This document shows, one piece after another, positions 22,659-30,027 of a DNA stretch of 31,776 nt. Positions within the stretch are counted from its first letter, which is position 1; every line of letters starts with the position of its first letter. A program made the position numbers and the translations under genes. The stretch is from NCBI GenBank assembly GCA_002392705.1, contig DGHP01000145.1, positions 46,428 through 78,203 of the forward strand. The letters run 5' to 3'. The notes under the pieces are model-generated. The model saw nothing but the letters and a program-made list of their open reading frames with translations, had not been told where the DNA came from and ran no database searches. This DNA comes from Lachnospiraceae bacterium UBA3845. GTDB taxonomy: Bacteria; Bacillota; Clostridia; Lachnospirales; Lachnospiraceae.

Positions 22659-22665
22659 AAAACGA

Positions 22666-22722
22666 TGCGAAGGTTAAAGTCGGTCAGGGTAAAGGCTGTT
22701 TCTGACCGTCACATCGCAGAAT
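22666..22722 (+). other. Hairpin in the gmd leader
   Basis: CGGTCAG (about 22681-22687) and CTGACCG (about 22702-22708) form a 7-bp stem, enclosed by a possible TGCGA/TCGCA pairing. There is no T-tract, so this is not a terminator as written. A stabilising or regulatory leader is possible. Confidence 0.4.
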
Positions 22723-22767
22723 GATCAGGCGAAGATACTTTATTCGATACAGAGGAGATAAGATACT

Positions 22768-23808
22768 ATGAAGACAGCATTGATAACCGGTATTACGGGC
22801 CAGGACGGCTCCTATCTCGCGGAGCTTCTGCTGAGCAAGGGATATGAGGTGCACGGCCTGATCCGCAGGTCCTCCGTCTCAACCACTGAGCGGATCAATC
22901 ATCTGCTGGAGAAGAAGGCCATTACCCTTCACGAGGGAGATCTTACGGATTCCTCCAGCATCATCCGCATTGTCCGCGAGACGCAGCCGGATGAGATCTA
23001 TAATCTGGCAGCGCAGAGCCATGTCCAGATCAGTTTTGATGCTCCGGAATATACCGGCGACGTGGACGCTCTCGGCGTTCTGAGAATTCTGGAGGCAGTT
23101 CATATCCTCGGGCTTGAGAAGAAGACCAGAATCTACCAGGCTTCCACTTCCGAACTGTACGGCAAGGTGGAGGAGTGCCCGCAGGATGAGAACACGCCCT
23201 TCCATCCCTACAGCCCCTACGCTGTGGCCAAGCAGTACGGCTACTGGATGATTAAGGAATACAGGGAAGCTTACGGCATGTTTGCCTGCAACGGGATTCT
23301 CTTCAACCATGAATCCGAGCGCCGCGGAGACAATTTTGTCACCAGGAAGATCACACTGGCGGCCGGAAGAATCGCCTGCGGCCTGCAGGACCACCTGGAG
23401 CTGGGCAACCTGGATTCCCTCAGAGACTGGGGCTACGCGAAGGATTATGTGGAATGCATGTGGCTGATCCTGCAGCAGGATGAGCCGGACGATTATGTCA
23501 TCGCCACCGGCGTACAGCATACCGTCCGCGAGTTCACGACCCTCGCTTTCCTGAATGACGGGATCGAGCTGGAGTGGAAGGGCAGCGGCATGGATGAGAA
23601 GGGTTATGACAAAAAGACCGGGAAGATGCTGGTCTGCGTCAACAAAGCCTGGTTCCGGCCGACGGACGTTGTGAATCTCTGGGGCAATCCCGCGAAAGCG
23701 AAAGAAAAGCTCGGATGGAATCCGCTCAGCACAAGCTATGAGGAACTGGTCGCCATTATGGCGCAGCACGATCTGGAGCTTGCAAGGAAGGAAGCGAAGA
23801 ACCGCTGA
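22768..23808 (+). CDS. gmd: GDP-mannose 4,6-dehydratase
   Basis: This 346-aa extended short-chain dehydrogenase converts GDP-D-mannose to GDP-4-keto-6-deoxy-D-mannose in the cytosol. The NAD(P)-binding [10 protein letters not shown] (8-17), the STSELYG active-site segment, the YAVAK catalytic Tyr-Lys and the diagnostic [17 protein letters not shown] motif are all intact and at normal spacing. Length is typical. It heads a run of four nucleotide-sugar genes (gmd, rmd, manC, manA), has its own promoter about 110 bases upstream, and is preceded by GAGGAG. Its product feeds the next gene, a reductase. Two substitutes for the next step exist in nature (reduction to D-rhamnose, or epimerisation-reduction to L-fucose); the next gene points to D-rhamnose. 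Confidence 0.97.
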   Translation: MKTALITGITGQDGSYLAELLLSKGYEVHGLIRRSSVSTTERINHLLEKKAITLHEGDLTDSSSIIRIVRETQPDEIYNLAAQSHVQISFDAPEYTGDVDALGVLRILEAVHILGLEKKTRIYQASTSELYGKVEECPQDENTPFHPYSPYAVAKQYGYWMIKEYREAYGMFACNGILFNHESERRGDNFVTRKITLAAGRIACGLQDHLELGNLDSLRDWGYAKDYVECMWLILQQDEPDDYVIATGVQHTVREFTTLAFLNDGIELEWKGSGMDEKGYDKKTGKMLVCVNKAWFRPTDVVNLWGNPAKAKEKLGWNPLSTSYEELVAIMAQHDLELARKEAKNR

Positions 23809-23872
23809 GAAGGCTTAGTCCGGATTTATACGGGAATCCGCGCGGCGGAGTTTTGGACAGGGAGGTTATTAT

Positions 23873-24841
23873 ATGAAGACAGCCCTTATATTCGGTGCCG
23901 GCGGTTTTGTGGGGGGCTACCTCACCCGGGAACTGAAAGCGCATGGCTGCAGGGTTGCCGGAAGTGATGTGGCAAAGACCGGGAGCGCGCGGGAGTGCGA
24001 CGCCTTTGAGTGCTGCGATCTTCTGGATATGGAAGCGGTCCGGCGCATTGTGGACCGGTTCCGGCCGGATGCAATCGTCAATCTCGCGGCCATCAGCAGC
24101 GTCGGCCAGTCCTGGAAGATGCCGGGGAAGACCATGGAAGTCAACGTCTGCGGCGGGCTGAACATTCTGGAGGCTGCAAGGGAGTCCGTGCCCGGAGCCG
24201 CAATCCTTTTTGTCGGCTCCAGCGAAGAATACGCCGTGGCGGATGGGCCGATCCGCGAGGACGCGAAGCTGAACGCCGGCAATCCCTACGGGATCTCCAA
24301 GCTTGCCCTGGAGCAGTTTTCGGAGATTTACCGGAGCCGCTACGGGATGAAGGTGCATCATGTGCGCTCCTTCAACCATACGGGGATCGGGCAGTCGGAA
24401 GGCTTTGTGATTCCCAGCTGGTGCAGGCAGGCCGCCCGGATCTCCGAGAGCGGGAGGCCCGGCGTCATGAAGGTCGGCAATACGGAAGTCGTCCGGGACT
24501 TCGGCTGCGTGAAGGATGTCGTGCGCGCCTACCGGATGGTGCTGGAGAGCGGGGACTGCGAAACAGTCTATAATATAGGGAGCGGCCAGGGTGTGAAGCT
24601 CACGGACCTTCTGTCCTATATCATTTCCCTTTCCAGACAGCCGATCACGGCCGAGCGGGATCCGGCCCTTATGCGGCCCTCGGACAATCCCGTCATCATC
24701 TGCGACCACTCGCTGATCACGGAAAGACTGGGCTGGCAGCCGGAATATACGATTTTTGATACCGTGAAGGAAATGTTTGAGGAATATTCAAGACAGGAGC
24801 GGCAGTTAGCGGCAGGCTGCCTGCCGTGCGGAGAACCGTGA
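23873..24841 (+). CDS. rmd: GDP-6-deoxy-D-mannose reductase (GDP-D-rhamnose synthesis)
   Basis: This 322-aa extended SDR has an N-terminal FGAGGFVGGYL nucleotide-binding loop, GSSEEYA and NPYGISK (catalytic Tyr-Lys) and the SFNHTGIGQSEGFVIPSW segment seen in Rmd proteins. Rmd reduces GDP-4-keto-6-deoxymannose to GDP-D-rhamnose. The fucose-pathway enzyme GDP-L-fucose synthase also acts on this intermediate but has a different C-terminal domain and catalytic Cys/His region, which I do not see. Tandem order gmd-rmd 64 bases apart with a GGAGG site supports the assignment. A GDP-4-keto-6-deoxymannose 4-reductase with the other stereochemistry (GDP-6-deoxy-talose) is the main alternative and cannot be excluded from sequence alone. 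Confidence 0.85.
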   Translation: MKTALIFGAGGFVGGYLTRELKAHGCRVAGSDVAKTGSARECDAFECCDLLDMEAVRRIVDRFRPDAIVNLAAISSVGQSWKMPGKTMEVNVCGGLNILEAARESVPGAAILFVGSSEEYAVADGPIREDAKLNAGNPYGISKLALEQFSEIYRSRYGMKVHHVRSFNHTGIGQSEGFVIPSWCRQAARISESGRPGVMKVGNTEVVRDFGCVKDVVRAYRMVLESGDCETVYNIGSGQGVKLTDLLSYIISLSRQPITAERDPALMRPSDNPVIICDHSLITERLGWQPEYTIFDTVKEMFEEYSRQERQLAAGCLPCGEP

Positions 24842-24866
24842 ACAGTTACAGACAGGAGACGGAAGT

Positions 24867-26183
24867 ATGAATATTGTTCTTCTCTCAGGCGGATCCGGAA
24901 AACGGCTCTGGCCGCTTTCCAATGATATTCGCTCGAAGCAGTTTATAAAGATTTTCAGAACGCAGGACGGGAGCTATGAGTCCATGGTCCAGCGCGTTTA
25001 CCGCCAGATCCGGCGCATTGACAAAGATGCGAAGGTGACCGTGGCAACCTCCAGAACCCAGGTGTCGGATCTGCTGAACCAGCTGGGAGAGGAGATCGGC
25101 ATCTCGGTTGAACCCTGCAGGAGGGATACCTTTCCGGCGATCGCCCTGGCCACCGCCTATCTGCAGGATGTGATGGGCGTGAGCAGTGAGGAGCCGGTCG
25201 TTGTATGCCCGGTCGACCCCTACGTGAAGGATGATTATTTTGACGCCCTCAAAAAGCTGGGGGATCTGGCGGCGGAGGGAAGGGCGAACCTGTGCCTGAT
25301 GGGCATCGAACCGACCTATCCGAGCGAAAAATACGGCTATATCATTCCGGAGAATACAGATCCGGTGAGCGCTGTCTCGACTTTCCGGGAGAAGCCGGAC
25401 ACGGAGACAGCCAGGGAATATATCGCCCAGGGCGCCCTCTGGAACGGAGGCGTATTTGCCTACAAGCTGGGCTATGTCATGCGGAAAGCCCATGAGCTGA
25501 TTGATTTTTCGGATTACCAGGATCTTTTCAACCGCTATGAGGATCTGAACAAGATCAGCTTTGACTATGCGGTGGTGGAAAAAGAAGAGAACATCGCGGT
25601 CATGCGATTTGCCGGAGAATGGAAGGATCTTGGAACCTGGAACACCCTGACCGAGTCCATGACGGAAAATACGGTGGGCAGCGTGATCCTGGCGGATGAC
25701 TGCGAGAATGTTCATGTGATCAATGAACTGGATATTCCGGTCATCGGGATGGGCCTGAAGGACCTGGTCGTCGCAGCCAGCCCGGACGGCATTCTGGTAT
25801 CAGACAAGGAACAGTCCGGCTACCTGAAAAAGTATGTGGAGCGCCTGGACGAGCAGGTCCGCTACGCGGAAAAATCCTGGGGCGAATACCGTGTCCTGGA
25901 TATCGGCGACAGCTATGAGACCGTGAAGATCACGGTTCTTGCCGGACACCGCATGAGCTACCACAGCCATCAGCACAGGGACGAGATGTGGACGGTCATC
26001 TCCGGAAAAGGACGGACCATCGTTGACGGCATGGAACAGAATGTGGAAGCGGGCGATGTCATAACCATGCAGGCGGGCTGCCGTCATACGGTGATCGCCG
26101 AAACGGATCTGAACATCATAGAGGTGCAGATCGGCAGGGAGATATCGGTTCATGACAAACAGAAATACGAGCTGGAACGGTAA
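24867..26183 (+). CDS. manC: Mannose-1-phosphate guanylyltransferase with C-terminal cupin (type II PMI)
   Basis: This 438-aa protein makes GDP-mannose from mannose-1-phosphate and GTP. The nucleotidyltransferase domain (about 1-290) has the GTP-binding LSGGSGKRLWPLSN (6-19), SKQF and FREKP motifs. The C-terminal cupin (about 330-430) holds the metal ligands in HSHQHRDEMW and matches the type II phosphomannose isomerase domain. It is slightly shorter than many fused ManC/AlgA proteins, with a compact central region. Since a separate type I isomerase (manA) follows, the cupin may be partly redundant. The gene begins 26 bases after rmd and overlaps manA by 32 bp, implying translational coupling. 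The guanylyltransferase role is secure; isomerase activity of the cupin is inferred. Confidence 0.94.
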   Translation: MNIVLLSGGSGKRLWPLSNDIRSKQFIKIFRTQDGSYESMVQRVYRQIRRIDKDAKVTVATSRTQVSDLLNQLGEEIGISVEPCRRDTFPAIALATAYLQDVMGVSSEEPVVVCPVDPYVKDDYFDALKKLGDLAAEGRANLCLMGIEPTYPSEKYGYIIPENTDPVSAVSTFREKPDTETAREYIAQGALWNGGVFAYKLGYVMRKAHELIDFSDYQDLFNRYEDLNKISFDYAVVEKEENIAVMRFAGEWKDLGTWNTLTESMTENTVGSVILADDCENVHVINELDIPVIGMGLKDLVVAASPDGILVSDKEQSGYLKKYVERLDEQVRYAEKSWGEYRVLDIGDSYETVKITVLAGHRMSYHSHQHRDEMWTVISGKGRTIVDGMEQNVEAGDVITMQAGCRHTVIAETDLNIIEVQIGREISVHDKQKYELER

Positions 26184-27213
26184 CAGGCCGTTTCTGCTGC
26201 ATCCCGCCTGCAAAGACTATCTCTGGGGTGGGAGGCGGCTGAAGGATGATTTCTCCAAGGAGACCGACCTGACGCCGCTGGCGGAGACCTGGGAGTGTTC
26301 TACCCATCCGGACGGACCGAGCGTGATCGCTTCGGGAAGTGAGGCGGGCAGGACACTCCTTAGCGTGCTTAAAGAGCATCCGGACTACATAGGAACAAGC
26401 CCGCTCAGGATGCCGGACGGGGGGCTGCCGGTCATGGTCAAGCTGATTGACGCGGCGAAGGATCTGTCCGTTCAGGTGCATCCGGACGATGCCTACGCCG
26501 CGGAGCATGAGAACGGCTCCCTGGGCAAGACGGAGATGTGGTACGTGGTCGACGCGAAACCGGACACAAAGCTGGTCTGCGGTTTTTCGAGGAATATGAC
26601 GGAGCGCCTTGTCCGGCAGAGTCTTGAGAAGGGCAATATAGAGCGTTACCTGCAGAAGGTACCTGTGCGCAGGGATGACGTGTTCGTGATCCGGCCGGGA
26701 ACCCTGCACGGCATCGGCGCTGGCGCGCTGGTGGCGGAAATTCAGGAAAGCTCCAACGTGACCTACCGGGTCTATGATTACGACCGGCTGGACAAGAACG
26801 GGAAAAAGCGGGAGCTGCACATAGAGAAAGCCCTTCAGGTCGCGGATCTGAAAAGCGCGCTTGTGCCCAGGCAGCCGATCCGCACCCTGCGGTACCGGCC
26901 GGGATGGGCTTCCGAGCTTTTGTACCGCTGCCGTTATTTTCAGGTGGAGCGGATCCTGATCAATACGGAGCGGGTGCGCTGCATGGCGGATTTCTGCGCG
27001 GATGACAAGTCCTTCCAGATCTGGCTGTGCGTGGACGGCTGCGGAGTTGTATTTGAGGACGATCGTGCGCCGGAGGGCAGGTGCGCCTGCGGCCAGCAGA
27101 AAGCGGAAGGCCAGGCGCTCAGAATTTTCCGCGGGGACTGCATGTTTGTTCCGGCTTCCTCCATCCAGCTGAAGCTGCATGGAAAGGCCCAGTTTTTGAG
27201 AGTAACTTGCTGA
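26152..27213 (+). CDS. manA: Mannose-6-phosphate isomerase, class I
   Basis: This 353-aa zinc enzyme interconverts fructose-6-phosphate and mannose-6-phosphate, the entry step to GDP-mannose. Conserved zinc ligands appear in LSVQVHPDD (Gln and His), KTEMWY (Glu) and GTLHGIGAG (His). The protein has the usual firmicute length with a C-terminal cupin-like domain. Its start lies 32 bp inside manC, with AGGGAG about eleven bases upstream; the next Met options are far downstream, so the overlap is probably real. The C-terminal part is Cys-rich (RCACGQQ, DGCG), which is unusual but outside the active site. A TTG-started permease gene follows after 13 bases. Confidence 0.93.
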   Translation: MTNRNTSWNGNRPFLLHPACKDYLWGGRRLKDDFSKETDLTPLAETWECSTHPDGPSVIASGSEAGRTLLSVLKEHPDYIGTSPLRMPDGGLPVMVKLIDAAKDLSVQVHPDDAYAAEHENGSLGKTEMWYVVDAKPDTKLVCGFSRNMTERLVRQSLEKGNIERYLQKVPVRRDDVFVIRPGTLHGIGAGALVAEIQESSNVTYRVYDYDRLDKNGKKRELHIEKALQVADLKSALVPRQPIRTLRYRPGWASELLYRCRYFQVERILINTERVRCMADFCADDKSFQIWLCVDGCGVVFEDDRAPEGRCACGQQKAEGQALRIFRGDCMFVPASSIQLKLHGKAQFLRVTC

Positions 27214-27226
27214 GGAGGCAGAGCGT

Positions 27227-28003
27227 TTGAAGACAGTAAGAGAGATATATGAATACCGGGAGATGATCTTCAGCCTGGTCAAGCGGGATTTAAGGGGCAG
27301 ATACAAGGGCTCGGTGCTGGGTTTCCTGTGGACCTTTATCAATCCGCTCCTGCAGCTGATGGTCTATACGCTGGTGTTCTCCGTTATTATGCGCAACGGG
27401 ATTAGGGATTATTACCTGTTCCTCTTTGTGGCCCTGATTCCCTGGCTCTTCTTCAGCACCTGCGTCTCCGGCGGCTGCGGCTGCATCCTGTCTTCGGCGG
27501 ACATGGTAAAGAAGATATATTTTCCCAGGGAAGTCCTTCCGATCGCTTTCGTGACCGGGAATTTTGTAAATATGCTCCTCTGCTTTATCGTGGTCTTTGC
27601 AGTCCTGCTTGTGTCCGGAAAAGGCCTGAACCCCGTCGCCCTGCTCTTTCTTCCGGTCATTATGGCCGTGGAATATGTGCTGGCACTGGGGATGGCGCTC
27701 CTTTTTTCGGCCCTGACGGTCTTTCTGAGAGACCTCATGCATGTCATGGGAATCGTGACCATGGCCTGGCAGTTTATGACCCCGATCATGTATGATGAGA
27801 GCATGGTGCCGGACAAGCTGATGTTCGTCTTCCGGCTCAACCCGATGTCCTCGGTGATCACAGCCTACCGGCAGATCCTGTACTATAAGCAGATTCCGGA
27901 TCTGAGCACCCTGGCGGAAGCGGTTGTTGTGGGAATCGTCCTGCTTCTGGTCGGACTTGCGGTTTTCAAGAACCGGCAGAGGCATTTTGCGGAAAATCTG
28001 TAA
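27227..28003 (+). CDS. ABC-2 polysaccharide export permease (Wzm/TagG-like)
   Basis: This 258-aa membrane protein has six hydrophobic helices and the ABC-2 permease signature of polysaccharide exporters: LVKRDLRGRYKGSVLGFLW near the N-terminus (amphipathic, ATPase-coupling) and TPIMYDE with LNPMSSVITAYR in the last third. It would export a lipid-linked glycan across the cytoplasmic membrane together with an ATPase of the Wzt/TagH type. I see no such ATPase gene in the window. The start is an uncommon TTG with a GAGGAGG site nine bases upstream, just after manA; the downstream ATG-less N-terminus (MKTVREIYEYREMIF when initiated there) matches family starts. The family call is strong. Confidence 0.93.
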   Translation: MKTVREIYEYREMIFSLVKRDLRGRYKGSVLGFLWTFINPLLQLMVYTLVFSVIMRNGIRDYYLFLFVALIPWLFFSTCVSGGCGCILSSADMVKKIYFPREVLPIAFVTGNFVNMLLCFIVVFAVLLVSGKGLNPVALLFLPVIMAVEYVLALGMALLFSALTVFLRDLMHVMGIVTMAWQFMTPIMYDESMVPDKLMFVFRLNPMSSVITAYRQILYYKQIPDLSTLAEAVVVGIVLLLVGLAVFKNRQRHFAENL

Positions 28004-28192
28004 GATCCTGCCGCCATTCATGGGGGGAAATGCTGATTTACTCCGAATTTCAGCGCCTGAAGCATGGGAAAGCAGTATTTGCTCAGCTGCGGCCTCCCGT
28101 GTGGGCGCCGTGAACAGTAAAAGCACATCTGCACGTCATCGCAGAGAAGGAAAGAACGGGCCGCGCGGCGGCTTCTGCAGAGGGGAGAAGAT
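28004..28192 (+). other. Spacer between permease and coiled-coil genes
   Basis: In this 189-base spacer, where an ATPase gene might be expected, no Walker motif or ATPase fragment can be read in any plus frame. Only the ribosome site of the next gene (AGGGGAG) stands out. Confidence 0.6.
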
Positions 28193-28762
28193 ATGGCACA
28201 GACGATAGATGTCGAAAAGATTATGGATGAGATTCGCGCCGATATCGAGCGCAGGGAGCTGGACGATACCCTGGTTCCCTTTGACGAGATCCCCTTCTCC
28301 AATGAGATCATGACTGTCCTGCCGGACAGCCATGAGTACTCCCGCAAGGAACTGAGAAGGAATCTGCTCTATGCGGCGGACCATTACAAGGTGCCTCTGG
28401 ATCGTGTGATCGAAGCCGGGAATACCGGCGCCATGACGGTCAAGAAGGCTGTCCGCAAATTCACAAGGTTTTATATCAAGCCGGTGGTGGAGGATCAGAA
28501 CAGCGTGAACGCGGCCCTGGTCAACGCCCTCCGCCAGGAGCGGAACTATATCCAGGCCCAGGAGCAGGCGGTCCGGGAACTGAAAGAACGGCTAGCGGCG
28601 CTGGAGGCGGAAATTGAAAAGCTGAAGAAGGCAGGCCGCCCGGAAACGGAAAGCGCGGTCAGCAGCCATGAAGGCGACCCCAGGGGAACTGAAGAAAAAA
28701 GCTCCTGGTATTTAAAGAAGGCGGATAAGAGTACAGGTACGAAGCCCAGGTATTTTAAGTAG
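28193..28762 (+). CDS. Small coiled-coil protein of the glycan cluster
   Basis: I do not recognise a named function for this 189-aa soluble protein. The N-terminus (IDVEKIMDEIRADIERR, residues 5-21) is a charged helix of a kind I recall at the start of methyltransferases and transferases in surface-glycan clusters. Residues 83-113 hold an amphipathic module (VKKAVRKFTRFYIKPVVEDQ..NAALVNAL) that matches part of the methyltransferase at 19692. A coiled coil follows (about 114-147, heptad-like QAVRELKERLAALEAEIEKL), then a low-complexity polar tail to 189. It may scaffold the capping or transferase enzymes or act as a length-measuring coil, by analogy with WbdD. AGGGGAG is six bases before the ATG. 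That it is a real gene is well supported; function is inference. Confidence 0.72.
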   Translation: MAQTIDVEKIMDEIRADIERRELDDTLVPFDEIPFSNEIMTVLPDSHEYSRKELRRNLLYAADHYKVPLDRVIEAGNTGAMTVKKAVRKFTRFYIKPVVEDQNSVNAALVNALRQERNYIQAQEQAVRELKERLAALEAEIEKLKKAGRPETESAVSSHEGDPRGTEEKSSWYLKKADKSTGTKPRYFK

Positions 28763-28807
28763 GCAGACGCGGTCAGCACAGATGGCAGGAGGCCTGATGC
28801 ACGGAGG

Positions 28808-28827
28808 CTGCAGATTGTAATCTGCAG
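28808..28827. repeat. 20-bp near-perfect palindrome before the GT4 gene
   Basis: Arms CTGCAGATT (28808-28816) and AATCTGCAG (28819-28827) are perfect inverted repeats around a 2-base centre. The short centre favours a protein-binding dyad over an RNA hairpin. No T-tract follows. Confidence 0.75.
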
Positions 28828-28877
28828 ACAGGTGCGCAGGCAGGAAGCAGCATGTGCCGGAAATTGAGGTAGAGAGA

Positions 28878-29972
28878 GTGAAAGTCATACAGATGCTGCC
28901 GACCTTTATGTTCGGCGACGCGATCGGGAACGAGGCGCTTGAGATTGACCGGATCCTGAAGGATGCGGGATATGAGACCACGATCTACGCGGAGAATATC
29001 AGCGATTCGATCCCGAAGAATATCGTGCATGATATCCGGCAGGGATTTGAGGAGCCGGACCGGGACGATGTGATTCTCTATCACATGTCCATCGCCTGGG
29101 CGTATTTCCCCTGCATCCAGCGGGCACAGTGCAGGAAGATTGCCCTGTACCACAACGTGACGCCCGCCTCCTTTTTCAAGGAATATCACAAGGACTTTTA
29201 TGACGGCTGCATGAGCGGCCTCAATGAAGTAAAGCGCCTGAAAAATGAGTTTGACTACTGCCTGGCGGATTCGGAATTCAACCGGCAGGACCTGATCTCC
29301 TACGGCTACAGCTGCCCGATCGACGTTCTTCCGCTGATCATCCCCTTTGAGGATTACCGGAAGAAGCCGGATTCCAGGGTCATCCGCAAGTACAGCAGCC
29401 CTAATCCCTGCGCGAAAGGAAGCAATGTGGCCTTTGTGGGCCGGATCGTTCCCAACAAGAAGTTCGAGGACATCATAGCCGCCTTTACCCTGTATCAGAG
29501 AAATTATGATCAGGACGCGAAGCTGTTCCTGGTCGGGAATTACGGAAAGGACGACGTCTATTACCGCAGGCTGAGGGATTACGTGCAGGAGCTGGGCGTG
29601 AAAAATGTCTTCTTCACGGGACATATCTCTTTCGCGGAGATCCTCGCCTACTACCGCATCGCGGACGTCTTCGTCTGCATGAGCGAGCATGAGGGCTTCT
29701 GCGTTCCCATCGTGGAGTCGATGCTCTTCAAGACGCCGATTATTGCCTTTGACGCGGGCGCCGTGGCGGATACCCTCGGAGGCGGGGGCATCCTGCTGAA
29801 GGAGAAGGATCCGCTTCTGACCGCGGGCCTCATCGACCGTGTCGTGCGGGACGGGGAGCTGAGGGAGGAGATCCTGAAGGGACAGCGCAGGCAGCTGTCG
29901 AGATTTCGTTTTGAAAGAATCCGGGACCTGTTCCTGCGTTATCTGTCCGCTTTCTGCGGCAGAGAGGGCTGA
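28878..29972 (+). CDS. Family 4 glycosyltransferase
   Basis: This GT-B enzyme of about 364 aa would add a sugar from a nucleotide donor to the growing glycan in the cytoplasm. The N-terminal Rossmann half begins MKVIQMLPTFMFGDAIGNE, a start common in this subfamily. The C-terminal half has VAFVGRIVPNKKFEDIIAAF (the GT4 donor-domain opening) and the E-x7-E motif in SEHEGFCVPIVESMLF. I chose the GTG at 28878, seven bases after TGAGGT. A GTG at 28854 in the same frame would add eight residues (PEIEVER) and has a weaker site. It lies 115 bases after the coiled-coil gene across the palindrome. Donor is likely GDP-mannose or GDP-D-rhamnose by context. Confidence 0.88.
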   Translation: MKVIQMLPTFMFGDAIGNEALEIDRILKDAGYETTIYAENISDSIPKNIVHDIRQGFEEPDRDDVILYHMSIAWAYFPCIQRAQCRKIALYHNVTPASFFKEYHKDFYDGCMSGLNEVKRLKNEFDYCLADSEFNRQDLISYGYSCPIDVLPLIIPFEDYRKKPDSRVIRKYSSPNPCAKGSNVAFVGRIVPNKKFEDIIAAFTLYQRNYDQDAKLFLVGNYGKDDVYYRRLRDYVQELGVKNVFFTGHISFAEILAYYRIADVFVCMSEHEGFCVPIVESMLFKTPIIAFDAGAVADTLGGGGILLKEKDPLLTAGLIDRVVRDGELREEILKGQRRQLSRFRFERIRDLFLRYLSAFCGREG

Positions 29973-30027
29973 GAGGGAAGAAAGACAGAAATCATTAAAA
30001 GCAGGGTAACCTGGGAGGACGAAAAAG

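Noticed and set aside
28004..28192. Possible remnant of a wzt ATPase gene after the permease
   Set aside because: No Walker A, Walker B or ABC signature can be read in the plus frames; the spacer is too short to judge as a pseudogene.
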